NCBI GenBank assembly: GCA_004794655.1
Contig: SMMW01000559.1
Coordinates: 2,542,001 to 2,606,000, forward strand
Direction: 5' to 3'
DNA length: 64,000 bases
Source: Marisa cornuarietis
Taxonomy: Eukaryota; Mollusca; Gastropoda; Architaenioglossa; Ampullariidae
The notes beneath the pieces are model-generated. The model made no database searches, was not told the DNA's origin, and worked only from the letters and a program-made list of their open reading frames with translations. The translations under genes were made by a program, and so were the position numbers. Position 1 is the stretch's first letter, and each line of letters starts with the position of its first letter. This document shows positions 25,401 through 35,119 of the stretch, piece after piece.

Positions 25401-28400
25401 AGATAGAGCTGCGGTCCGTTTGATACGTCTACGTAGCGTGGGGCTAATGTTCTGCTTGGCTGGTTATCGTTTGCATCGACGGCTAATATTAGCTTTTTCC
25501 GTTTTTCTTCAGATTGCCATCATCCCTTTCACCCTTCTTTGTTATTGTAGTCATTGCTGAATATTTAACAGAACTCTTTTTAGGGAGAGGGCTGATGTGG
25601 GAGGTATGATTCACGCTAATTCCTGTCTCTCATTGTAAACAGTAGAGCATCGTTGCCATAAAATAATAATTTTAAGGTTTATGAGCAGCGCATACTGTAA
25701 TATTTAAATAGAATTTTATTATATTTTCAACTGGTTCCCTCGAGTTCTCGCTGCGTGCGTGCGTGCGTGCGTGCGCGTGCGTGCGTGCGTGCGTGTGTGT
25801 TAATCAGCAGTACTAGGACCTCCTCTCAGCTAGTAATTCGTATTTTAAAATACCCCAGCCTCCTTCAACCAACCAACCAACCAACCAACCAACCAACCAA
25901 CCAACCAACCAACCAACCATAACTAAATAAATAAATAATAAATTTTGTTGCAGCCGACAAAGGAGTGAGTGAAGGCAAAGAGGGTGGGTCCAAGCGGCGA
26001 CGCACGCGCACGAACTTCACGGGCTGGCAGCTGGAGCAGCTAGAAGCCGCTTTCCAGGACTCGCACTATCCTGACGTCTTCATGCGCGAGGCGCTTGCCC
26101 TCAAACTCGATCTCGTGGAGTCCCGCGTGCAGGTGAGCCAGAAAGTGCAAGACTGGGTGTGTCATCACAATCTTCCCTTTAAAAAATTAAATTATAAAAA
26201 TTATAAAAAAAGAGAACAGATGCACATAATTTGTGTTCCTGTATATACTTTCGTCATCACATTCCTGCTTCCCATGCGGTCGGTACGATTCTGTTTTGCT
26301 TTTAACTCTTTCTCATCCTCATCATGAAGCACTCATCCCCGCTGAATGACCACTGACTTCGTCTCTCATCACTATGGACAGCTCAACTGATATGTCATCA
26401 AAATATATGTCAATGAATTTTGCTAAACTCCTAATCGTCTTTGAGCTCTTCTTTTTAGTCTATCCGGGTCATTTACTTAAGAACATAAAAGATGTTTGTG
26501 TAGTTGTTTAGACAAGAACGAAAGATTGGACATTAAAAATTTCCCTATGAGCCACAATTGAAATACCTTCCAAATTGTATGTAACGTCCAACCAAAACGT
26601 TTCCTCACGAGGTTAGGGAGAGTGGTTTGTGGTTGATCATGCCTGACACCAGTTACTGCAAAAACTGACACAGCAACATGCTGGCGTCCCATAACATAGC
26701 AACACTGATTTATTTTAAAATTCAGAACGAGACACAGCAATGAATAATACATTGTTCTAAGCAGCCTTCAATTTCATCTTGTGACCCGATTCTTCAACCT
26801 ACCATGTTGTTTGCTGTCTTGAGGTTCCTGCCATTTGTCGCTGATGCTAGACATTCAGCCAGACTCTCTCCTTCGAGCAGTTTAAGCTGTTTCTCAAACC
26901 AAGGATCGGTAGTGTTTCTCGCCCCGCGCCCTCTGATCCTTCTAAATCCCATAACTCTCGCAAATCCCCAAATCCTTGCAAATCCATTGTGATGTTCAGG
27001 GAGTACGGAGCTGCCAGCTAGGTCAGATAATTAACTATACGCCCTGAACTTCCTGGAAGAGGAGCAAGGGGGAGAGGTATGGCGACGTCGTCGTCAGATG
27101 AGATGCCTTGGGACCCAAGGATCACCTCCTTCTGCACTTCATCTAGCGTCCGATGTGTCCCAGGGGGAGCGGAGGCAACGGGTGGGACATGCGAGAAAAT
27201 TGATTCTGAGGCCGCGCAACAGAACGGGAGGAAAAAGTCGGCGGATGGGAAATGGTCAGACCTGTCCCACGCGGCCAGTCGTTAAACACTGGGCAGGGGA
27301 TCCGGTGTCAGCGTCGCTGGGTGGCCGAACGCATGCCCTCGTGTCTTTTGTTCGCGGCGGCGCGAGTCACTTCGTCGGCTACTTCTACTGACAACGTTAG
27401 CGGCGACAACAGGCAAACAAAAGGAAAGGTGGGGGTTGCGGCGGTCTCCGGCCCTTGGACAGAAGGTCAGATGTGACGGCACATGCGCGAGCTACAAGGT
27501 GGCCAGCAGGTCCCGATCCCTTGTGGATCAATTGATTACTCAGGTCGCTGGAGAGACACTACCGAGGACGATGAATCGTCGTCACAACGGGAATCGCCCT
27601 CGCGAGCCCTCGCGAAAATTGACGACGTTAGCGGTAAGGAATAGCCGACGACGAACATCGTGGCCTCGTAAAGTCGTTCTTTTGGCTGCGCAGAACTCTG
27701 GCTTAAAAAAACTTCTTTTAAGAGTTTCCTTTCAAATGCTTATACATTACCTTCCTGGAAGTCGTATAGAAATTGGATATTCAAAGGAAACTACAAAAAC
27801 AGATTTTAAACTAGCTTTGCTATTTTCAACTAGATTTGCTAGCTCATGACATTAAAAAAAATTCAACACCTGCAGTTTACAGGTGTTACAAAAATTTGGA
27901 TTGGTCCGAAAAGAGATTTAACACTTCTGCTATTCTGACTGTATTCGTTACAAGCTGTAGTGACAAGGTGCACTTGTAGACTGTCGTTCTTATAGTGTAT
28001 TTATGTCTGTATATGAGGATGAAAGCTCACGTAGTGTGTGTGTGTGTGTGCGCGCGCGCGAGCGCAGGATCACGTGCATGCTTGTCTGTGTTTGTTTGTA
28101 GTGACAGGATTCTGAAACAAGGATGGATGGAATTGTCACAGAAATCCTTTCATGCCCTTGTGACATGTCCCGTTTACTTCTTGTAGCAGCCAAATTATCC
28201 TCACCAAACCGTAGTCTCCAACAAGCGCACTCATTCACCGCGTCCTCGTGCCCTGTTGTCGCGCTTTCGCCAGGCTTTCACCAGAAAGAGAAACGAACAG
28301 TTGCTTTTTTTTTAATTCCTTAACTACATTACTGCCAGGCATCACGGCAGAAACTCTGCATAAACATTTATCTTGTTTGCCAACCAAATGGCCCAACTGC

Positions 28401-30952
28401 AACACAGCGTCGCATAAAAGCCGTGTGTCAATAGATGCTTGTGTGGCAATTAAACGTGCGCCGGCTCAATAATGTTAGGAGCTATGTCAATCACAGACTT
28501 GCGGCCCGGCCATTGATCTCCACGCGTAAAGGGCCAGTGTGCATGCCCAAGAAAAGGGCACGTGCTACAGGGCCCCCGCCAGACAAGCGCTGATGTTCGG
28601 CCGGAGGCTTCGGTGCTGTCCTCCGCCATTTGCAAGCAGCGGGCTTGTTAATCTTTCGTCATATTTGCTTTTTTACTCTTCCTAATGGCAAAATGAATTT
28701 GAAATTAGTCTGGGTTACTCGTTTGTTGATAATGTGCCGCCCGGGGCGTTGTTGACGATCGTCGATTTCAGGGAGGGAGATTCTGTTTCGTAAATTCGCC
28801 ATCTTTGCCTTCAGCTAGGGATCCGGAATGCCGGTACACGATCGCATCAGCCTCATCGCTGCACGGGGGAGGCAATGTTCAATTTCCATACGTCAAACAA
28901 ATCAAATGCTAGCGACTAAACAACGGTGTGAGAACAGAGTAATTGTCATCAGTAAACGAGAGGAATCTCGGAACATTAAATGTTAATTAATATGACTTGT
29001 AGAACACCAAAATGATAACATGTTTGAATTGTTGAATATGGGAGGTAACGTTGATGGATACAAATGCTACTTTAAATGAGGTAACATGTTGAATAATTAC
29101 TATTACAGCACACGAAAAGTAACAAAATAAACAGGTTTCCCAGAGTTCATAATAAAATAAATGTGCTATAATTATGAGTGTGATAGGGGTTAATACGATT
29201 TGTTTTTATTCTGCTGTTATACCGACCTTGCAGGACAACCTTAAAAACGAGTCTCATTTCTTTTGTGAAAGATCGCTTGGCTGAAAATTCTAAAGAAAGA
29301 ATCCGTGAAGGTTAAAATAACATTGTAAAGAGTTTCTTTCTGTTTAAAAGAAAATAATATTAAGTGACACTTTAGAAGGGGGTTGAGACTGGTCATGTGT
29401 TCTGTTTAGGCTGATTAAGAGACAATGTTGACGAAATAAAAACACTCGTAATCTGGTTCTTACAAAACAAAATAGCAAAAATAACATAATATTTAAAAAA
29501 AAGCAGGTAAACAGGTAGATTCTAGGATAGGTCCTAGCAAACAGCAAGCGGCCCCGGTTCACAACATTTGAAATGCTGGCAGCTAGACGATGATGCGCAA
29601 ACAGGATAATGGCGGTCAGTATGCCAGGCAAAACTCGTATCCCATCCTGTGTCCAGAACATGTTTATATATTTAGTTCAGAACCCAACCTTATGTTTAAT
29701 TAAGAACATGATCACGTTTAGTTCAGAACACAGCCGTGTGTTTCGTTGAGAACATGATTATATGTTTAGTTCAGAACACAATGGTATGTTTCATTGTGAA
29801 CATGATTACATATTTAGTACAGAACACTTACATTTAGATATTTTTGTGCAGGTTTGGTTCCAGAACAGAAGAGCAAAATGGCGGAAGAAGGAAAATACGA
29901 GAAAGGGGCCTGGCAGGCCGGCTCACAACGCCCACCCGCAGACGTGCAGCGGCGAGCCTCTGGACCCCAGCGAGATCGAGCGACGTGAGCAGCTGCGACA
30001 AGAGAAGAAGCGACGTAAGCACGAAGAGCGACTACGGCGTCTCCATCACAGACGCAGCGGGCACGTGACAGCAAGCGAGGACAGCGGGGAGCACACTCTC
30101 TCACGTCTGGAGGACCAAGGCCTACCAGACTCCGATTTCGGGCAACCGGTGGCGAACGGGACCACCCGGGCGTCTTCACCGTGCAACTCCACAGATGCCT
30201 CGTCTAACGGTGCCAGCAGCGGAGAGGACACCGACTCGGGCAGCAAAGAGGCCAGGGAGGCCTCTACGGCAAAGGTTTGCCTGCCCGAGGCCGTCAGGAC
30301 TGCCAGCAAATGTCCCTTCTCCATCGAGAAACTGCTGGAGGTGCCGAGAGTTCCGCGCGGCAGGCGGCCCAACTCCAAGTACCCGCGTGTACAGGCGTGC
30401 AAGTCCCTGGGGCCGTTGGCCTTGGGCATGCTTCCGCTTTTCCAGATCACGCAGCCCGTTGGCTTCCTGGTTGAGCAGCTGCAGTCGGAGGAGGCGCGTG
30501 CTTCCTCTCCGCATGCCCAGCGTGGGGCTCACAGAGAGTCTGGAGAAAAGTTCCCGCACAGGCTCACCTCCACCGGCCAAGTGGTGGTGGCGCGGCGGGC
30601 GGTGTCCGAGCACTTGCCACGCACGGTGAGCAGCGGGAAGCTGGAGCGGCAGACTGAACAGTTGTGGAGGCGCGTACACCGCGAGGCCAGCGGATGCCGC
30701 GCGGAGTCCGCCGAGCAGGCGTCAGTGGAGGAGAAGAAACCGCCGCGCGACGCCGAGGACGACATCGACGTTGTCAGCGACGAGCAGGAAGAAGGCAAGG
30801 GGGATAACTCAAATATCAGCGAGGGAGCAAACTCGCTGACAGAAGCAGACGAGGAAGGGGGAAATGAATGCCACATGGATGCCGTGGATCAGACCGTGGA
30901 ACACAACGCTGTTGGAGGCGCATCCGAAGACTTGATAGAACACACAGACTAA
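18569..30952 (+). CDS. unc-4: Unc-4/UNCX-class homeobox transcription factor (three coding exons, 547 residues)
   Basis: join(18569-18932, 25954-26132, 29852-30952). A sequence-specific nuclear transcription factor; relatives in nematode, fly and vertebrates specify motor neurons and sclerotome and repress targets through Groucho/UNC-37. The homeodomain is at residues 136-195 (starts [42 protein letters not shown] with Gln50). It is followed by the Unc-4-specific extension [18 protein letters not shown] (200-217) and a basic charged stretch (about 224-250). Eh1-like motifs lie at 81-87 (FSVDRIL) and 337-343 (FSIEKLL). A second C-terminal motif, [12 protein letters not shown] (380-391), is also typical of UNCX proteins. 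The C-terminus is acidic. Splice sites AAG|GTGAGA, TTGCAG|CC, CAG|GTGAGC and GTGCAG|GT are consistent in phase (1, then 0). It is the only gene in the window apart from the tRNA. Confidence 0.95.
20210..20345 (+). mobile_element. decayed SINE-like fragment
   Basis: The motif CATCATGGGACAGGTACCTGATA followed by AACTTAAAGGCAGTGGAG resembles the central segment of the family-1 SINEs. An imperfect tRNA-like head (GAGCGGAAGGACGAGCGCTTGACC) precedes it. Weak and old. Confidence 0.35.
21092..21154. repeat. (CA)n microsatellite
   Basis: Perfect CA dinucleotide array inside unc-4 intron 1. Confidence 0.95.
21261..21352. repeat. two tandem copies of a 46-bp unit
   Basis: CAGTAGCTGCAAGTGTTAGA at 21261 and CAGTAGCTGCAAATGCTAGA at 21307 start two 46-bp units differing at a handful of positions, ending CATCTCTAGAA and CATCTCTGTAA. 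Confidence 0.8.
23180..23655 (-). pseudogene. LINE reverse transcriptase fragment, broken
   Basis: The minus strand conceptually reads [20 protein letters not shown], then a segment containing [17 protein letters not shown], and further on [12 protein letters not shown] and LLCGSET. These match the order of the [FY]ADD active site, the DLQ...LN.LE..C.KWGL.VN..KTK segment and the LLYGSE.W region of non-LTR retrotransposon reverse transcriptases. At least four in-frame stops interrupt it, including one directly before TDD. It is a dead, 5'-truncated insertion in unc-4 intron 1, transcribed opposite to the gene. Confidence 0.75.
24905..25135 (-). mobile_element. tRNA-head SINE (family 1)
   Basis: The minus-strand head GAAGCCGAGTGGTTAAAGCAG (A box) and GGGTTCGAACCCGG-like B-box region derive from a Leu/Ser-type tRNA. 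The body shares GAGGGTTGGGAAA and GAAAGCTGGCCCCGAAAAAAG with the SINE at 54548-54826. A TA-rich run (24894-24902) lies at its 3' end. No clear target-site duplication. Confidence 0.75.
25320..25520. promoter_or_regulatory. candidate intronic regulatory element
   Basis: Non-repetitive sequence about 0.5 kb upstream of exon 2 with ATTAATTAAATGACA near 25347, CTAATGTTC, GTTTGCATCG (octamer-like) and GGCTAATATTAGC. The core TAATTAAATGA is shared with the block at 41033 and, as TAATTAAAT, with 47231. Regulatory function is inference. Confidence 0.35.
25752..25800. repeat. (GTGC)n microsatellite
   Basis: Alternating purine-pyrimidine tetranucleotide array in intron 1. Confidence 0.93.
25866..25919. 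repeat. (CAAC)n microsatellite next to the exon 2 acceptor
   Basis: About 13 perfect CAAC units ending 34 bp before the exon 2 splice acceptor. It takes up the place where branch point and pyrimidine tract usually lie. Only an AT-rich stretch and TTTTGTTGCAG remain next to the exon. Confidence 0.95.
25954..26132 (+). CDS. unc-4: unc-4 coding exon 2 (first 46 homeodomain residues)
   Basis: Encodes residues 122-181. A short linker ([14 protein letters not shown]) leads into homeodomain positions 1-46, [17 protein letters not shown] to LVESRVQ. This covers the N-terminal arm, helices 1 and 2 and the start of helix 3. The acceptor is TTTTGTTGCAG at 25953 and the donor CAG|GTGAGC at 26132/26133, phase 0. 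Reading past the donor gives a run of unrelated residues and a stop, so it is a splice junction and not a terminal exon. Confidence 0.96.
28330..28730. promoter_or_regulatory. candidate intronic regulatory block
   Basis: About 400 bp of non-repetitive sequence with a high density of short transcription-factor-like motifs: CAATTAAACG near 28447, TGTCAATCACAG (PBX/Hox-like) near 28484, TTGTTAATC near 28645 and AAAATGAATTTGAAATT at 28690-28706. The last is nearly repeated at 50663-50680. GC is higher than in its flanks and there is no coding signature. Function is inference. Confidence 0.35.
29656..29830. repeat. tandem repeat of about 47 bp, four copies, abutting exon 3 acceptor
   Basis: Units start with GAACATG at 29656, 29704, 29750 and 29798 (spacings 48, 46, 48) and share TTTAGTTCAGAACAC. 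The last unit ends about 20 bp before the AG of the exon 3 acceptor. The frame leading into exon 3 is open through part of the repeat, which creates a false upstream Met at 29762. Confidence 0.9.
29852..30952 (+). CDS. unc-4: unc-4 coding exon 3 (rest of homeodomain and C-terminal domain)
   Basis: Encodes residues 182-547. It starts with homeodomain positions 47-60 ([14 protein letters not shown]) and continues [18 protein letters not shown] and an Arg/Lys/Glu-rich stretch. A Ser/Thr-rich linker leads to the eh1-like PFSIEKLL (336-343) and the UNCX-type [12 protein letters not shown] (380-391). The tail is acidic (many Asp/Glu after about residue 475) and ends EHTD before TAA at 30950-30952. 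Eh1 motifs in this family recruit Groucho/TLE co-repressors. The acceptor is TTTTTGTGCAG at 29851. The exon is GC-rich against an AT-rich background, which explains the many open frames in its other five frames. Confidence 0.95.
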   Translation, partial: VWFQNRRAKWRKKENTRKGPGRPAHNAHPQTCSGEPLDPSEIERREQLRQEKKRRKHEERLRRLHHRRSGHVTASEDSGEHTLSRLEDQGLPDSDFGQPVANGTTRASSPCNSTDASSNGASSGEDTDSGSKEAREASTAKVCLPEAVRTASKCPFSIEKLLEVPRVPRGRRPNSKYPRVQACKSLGPLALGMLPLFQITQPVGFLVEQLQSEEARASSPHAQRGAHRESGEKFPHRLTSTGQVVVARRAVSEHLPRTVSSGKLERQTEQLWRRVHREASGCRAESAEQASVEEKKPPRDAEDDIDVVSDEQEEGKGDNSNISEGANSLTEADEEGGNECHMDAVDQTVEHNAVGGASEDLIEHTD

Positions 30953-31300
30953 ACGAGTGACTGGTGGCAGGTCTTGCCTTCTGCCCAAGTTTTTCCGACG
31001 ATGGTGTGATGCGACATCAAGTCTGGTGACTTCTTGCATCTGAACCTACGACACTGTGGGTCGAAGTAACCTTCTGTGATGTCCTTGTGTGATAACTGTT
31101 TTTGATTAAAACAAAACTGAGAATATACATAGTAAAGAATATGCAACTTTATTCTACAGCTCGCAGAACAGAATTCTGCGTGGTCAAAGCTGTTCCAGAA
31201 TCTGTCAATGCAAGTGCTATGGGAGTAAATATCGAACTCTTTCTATTTGTAAAAAGCTATTGGTGTAAAAAACACTGAGATACAAATATGACTAGAAACA
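30953..31300 (+). other. unc-4: probable unc-4 3' UTR
   Basis: Sequence directly after the stop codon, with ATTAAA at 31105-31110 and AGTAAA at 31131-31136 as the nearest possible poly(A) signals. No canonical AATAAA is seen here. The end of the transcript is not determined. Confidence 0.35.
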
Positions 31301-32729
31301 CAGATTTATAGAAAATCACAGGATTTTGTTTTACTGGTAAAGTTGTTTTTCCTGAAAAATGGCCTCATACATACATACATACATACATACATACATACAT
31401 ACATACATACATTGACTGGTACCGATTGCCAAGCAGTTATTTTGGTCTGTTGGTACTGATCACTGGGGAAGACTAGTGGTTAAATGTAGCGGCTGACAAG
31501 GCTAGCCACTAGGTCTTATCTTGAGCGGTTATGAGGGGATCCTGCGTGGAACGGTGGGGAGGGAATTGGTGTTTTACACGGAGCTAGATACTTAGTTTGT
31601 ATCACAACAAAACAGTCAGCCCTGAAGGCGAGTGTCACGTGCAGAGAAGCATGGAACGACCAGTCTACTTCTTCACGGTTGCAAGCAAGACTTCAAGCAT
31701 ATTCCAACGATTTATAGCCGTTAACAATTTTATTTTAGGACCGAAACCTATTTACAGAAACTTTTTCTGAAAAATGTCCCGGAAATGGGCTGAAAACGGG
31801 GATGTCTAGCGCAAACAGACAAACTATTTTGATTGAAAACAAGTTTGGATTCAACTGCCACATTGTTTACATCTGTTCTGCTAATTGAACATTGCCGCAA
31901 AGACTCCACGATGAAGACTTTGATAACTTTAATGTTATTGTGGCTTTGATGAGAAAACCAGACATAACAATTAAAGTTTGTGGGTAAAGCAATACGAGTC
32001 ATTATGAAATTTTGTTATCCTCTTTGAGTTTTCTTCTTCATCTTCTGTTGAAACCGATTTGTCCTTTTGCTGCTCCAAAGCATGACTACGTGAGTGTTGG
32101 CGTGTCCTCTGTTGTATGCAAAAGAGCCTCCTGGGCATGCTTACCCTGAAAAGTTTGCATAAGAACACGCTTTGTTGTTTTTATGTACAACAAAATGGGA
32201 CTAAAGTGCTTATGCATGATGCCCCAGGCTGTGGCTTTATCACAGCGTGAATCAATCTTTCGTAATAATTGTTATTCTTTGTGATATTGTGGAAACATAT
32301 TTTTTCTCGTCTTTGTTCTTCCTTGCACAAAGAGGCATCAGTAAAATCTTTTTTTTCTACGTGATAGGTAATTTTTAAGGGTTGCAAATTTCATTTTTTC
32401 ATTGGTTCCTCGTATCTTTGTGTAACTGCACATTACTCAGCTACGTCCAACCTCATCTGGATGATTATTTTCTTTTTCACACCAAAAGGGAAGTTCTCAA
32501 CATGGCTTATACAAAAATGTACAAGAATCAGAATAAAGATTCTTTTTTGCTTGGATATAAATATTATGGAAATTTTATTGTTTTTCTGTTTGGACTGGTG
32601 CTCCGATAAATAAGGGATTGGTTATGACTAGTTGTCTAAGAAAGGTCGCAAAAGGCCGGTGATCGGTATTTATGAAAGGAACGATTTGCACATGCCTTCA
32701 TGCATATATGACCAAGGCGACATCCTCAA

Positions 32730-32814
<85 letters not shown>

Positions 32815-33624
32815 GAGAGAGTATATAAATGACGCAAGACTATAAAATATTAACTAGAACTATTGTAGATAATGTCGCACAGACAAACAAATGAACACGT
32901 TACAATAAACACCACCAACTGTCAACAATCATCATCAGATGAACTGCCTACTAGTCTATGGCAACCGATTCCCGACTCCATGTGGCGATGTAACCTGCCT
33001 TTCCAGAGCGACAGCAGATATCGTATATTTCTCACTGTTTCTCCTGCATCTCTTTGTTTCAGTAAATTATAATGGTACTTCATTCGACTATCTGCAGGTT
33101 ATTATTTAAAAGCTTTTTTCAACAAGAAGGTAATGAACTGGCTTTAATAAAAAAATATTTTAAGAACAGCTTGTGGGAAAACCAATAAAGAAAAACAAAC
33201 AAAAGAACAATACCATACGCTTCTACACACAAAAAAAGATAAGAAAGAAAAAAGGTATAAACGCAATTTGATGAAGATGTCAACACACACAGACAACCAC
33301 TATTGCACATACTTATAAAGAAAGTAAGAAAGAAATTTAACATCGGAATTTCTTTTCAACAAAATACATTGAAACGCTACATACGGGTTATTTGTTTACG
33401 TAAAACTGAATAACGCATGAACTGATTTCGATTCTGAGGGCTGAACTGTAGACTACTGATGCTACAAATTATCAGCTCACCTTCCTCCTCTTCACCTTGT
33501 TAACCCATCCTTTCTGTTTACAAATGTTATGAAAAAAAAAGCTCTGCCTTGAGTTTCTACATTGGCCTTGTCCTGTTCAGTTTAGTTCGGTTCGGTTCGG
33601 TTCGATTCTATTTGGTTGAGTAAA

Positions 33625-33664
<40 letters not shown>

Positions 33665-34559
33665 AGGGTTAATCAAATTATGTTAAAGTTTAAATGGTAG
33701 AAATAATCCATTAGTGTTAGCATAATTTTGACATCCTGTCTTTAAAGATAACCGCTTCCGCTGTGCAAAAAGGAAACAACTTGTTCAATAAAAGGCATGA
33801 TCACTTGGATGATTGCTTTTTCGTCAATTAGGTTTATCGTTACTTATTGATCTATGACTAAATTTTACTATTTTCCAATTTTTCCAGTAAATAACAGGAA
33901 GAAAACAAAACGCGTTTTGTATATCACGTGCTTTGAAACACACACACACACACATTTGTGTGACATGATTGACAGATCAATTTTTTATTATTGCAATTCG
34001 TAGTTATTTATAAAATATATAAATAAATTAAAGCAAAATCAGTAAACATAACTAATTCGACATTTGGTATACAACAAGCATTTGGACTTCCCTTTTTTTC
34101 TCCGATAAAACTGGAGTTTCGGTTGGTGACAAGAGATCTGTACACACCCCTCTGTTTTGTTTTGTTTTGTTTGTTTGTTTGTTTTTTCACTTCATGGTGA
34201 TCACCCATCCATTTCTGGTGTTGATGTTTGGATATTTCTGTCTGTGTTCTTTCATCCATATATATGCCATTTATTCGGCCCTTCAGCCTTTGGAAATAGT
34301 GCGTTCTACCCCTCTTCAAGCCCCAGGAAATGGCCTAACTAAAGACTGGAAAGGTCACCGGGTGTAAACCGGTACGGCTCACAACTCTACCCGAAGTGCT
34401 TATTCCACTCGCACAATGCTCACACGACACAAGGACCCCCACACTTACACATCTTCAGACAAATCATTCCAATAAATCAAACCGCAGAATGTACAAGTAG
34501 GTGGAGGTGGAAAGGGTGGGAGGAAATGGAACATTACTCTCGCGGGTAATTAAGACAAC
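31301..34559. other. gene-free stretch with microsatellites
   Basis: No gene is recognised. Contains (ATAC)n at 31367-31411, (CA)n at 32731-32808, (GCAC)n at 33625-33663, a short TTCGG run near 33585-33604, and a possible decayed SINE near 31465-31580 (GACTAGTGGTTAAATG head). Otherwise unique AT-rich sequence. Confidence 0.55.
32731..32808. repeat. (CA)n microsatellite
   Basis: Perfect CA array of 78 bp. Confidence 0.96.
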
Positions 34560-34980
34560 TGAAGAAATCAGGAGTCAGCGAAATCATGATAGGGACCGAC
34601 GAAACGGGACACGCCAGATCAAAGCTGCCGCCCCATAAAAGAGTGCCATCACGGGGAGAGATTTGCCGTGCCAAACCTTCTTCTTACAGTCGCCAGATAA
34701 AGATTCGCTACGCCTTCTGGCGGCAGCGTCCATCGATGTCGCCAGGGCCATCCTCCCTGACCTTCCCGTCCAATCAACGCGCGAATCCCCGGGATTAGGC
34801 GTGATGCAAAGTGGCAGCGAGCTTTGGTACCTAATGCAAGAAAATGGCCGTCATTTCCATTGAAATGGAGGCCGGCTATCAGAGATCACGCCTGCTCGAG
34901 CATTTAAGATCCTATCTGCACATCCAAGTGACGGGCGCGCAGGGGTCCGCGCGGCGCGCGCGGCGCACAAAGTAGGGGAG
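34560..34980. promoter_or_regulatory. candidate conserved noncoding block upstream of element B
   Basis: Non-repetitive and GC-moderate, with CCCCATAAAAG near 34632, AGATAAAG near 34695, GGTACCTAATGCAAG near 34826 and an inverted repeat TCCATT-GA-AATGGA at 34856-34869. It runs straight into element B. It is similar in texture to the block next to element A. Function is inference. Confidence 0.35.
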
Positions 34981-34981
34981 A

Positions 34982-35046
34982 AATTAAATTTGAATTAATC
35001 AGCAGTTGTTTTGATGCAATGAACACGGGGCGTAATTAGGTTTTCG
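34982..35046 (+). promoter_or_regulatory. duplicated conserved element, downstream copy (element B)
   Basis: Second copy of element A (4339-4403), same orientation, gap-free over 65 bp. Perfect blocks: 22 bp (AATTAAATTTG...TTAATCAGC), ATGAACACG, TAATT and GTTTTCG, with a 15-bp spacer that differs at 10 positions. It lies 4.0 kb after the unc-4 stop codon. It is followed by CCCACGTGATCAG and CCATATTTATGAATCG, also motif-like. Strong pairwise conservation against a diverged neighbourhood argues for selection; an enhancer role is inference. Confidence 0.65.
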
Positions 35047-35119
35047 CCCACGTGATCAGCGGGCTACTGCAGGTCGAGTCCCGCGACGCGCTGGCCGCCA
35101 TATTTATGAATCGCGAGGC

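Larger units (their letters stand above)
18933..25953 (+). other. unc-4: unc-4 intron 1
   Basis: A 7.0-kb phase-1 intron, GTGAGA...TTGTTGCAG. It contains a SINE-like fragment near 20210-20345, (CA)n at 21092-21154, a 46-bp duplication at 21261-21352, (AAT)n at 22401-22435, a minus-strand reverse transcriptase relic (23180-23655), a SINE (24905-25135), a candidate regulatory block (25320-25520), (GTGC)n at 25752-25800 and (CAAC)n at 25866-25919. I found no other gene in it. Confidence 0.85.
26133..29851 (+). other. unc-4: unc-4 intron 2
   Basis: A 3.7-kb phase-0 intron that splits the homeodomain. It contains a CpG-rich segment with overlapping open frames (about 27079-27850), a TG/CG alternating tract (28036-28062), a candidate regulatory block (28330-28730) and a 47-bp tandem repeat (29656-29830) next to the acceptor. 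No gene is recognised. Confidence 0.88.

Noticed and set aside
29762..29851. Met at 29762 as the start of a 396-residue protein
   Set aside because: This would begin in an intronic tandem repeat and cut the homeodomain at position 46; the splice acceptor at 29851 and exon 2 give the complete homeodomain.
30195..30679. Plus- and minus-strand frames of 115-167 codons inside unc-4 exon 3
   Set aside because: Alternative-frame shadows of a GC-rich exon whose true frame carries the homeodomain and conserved motifs.
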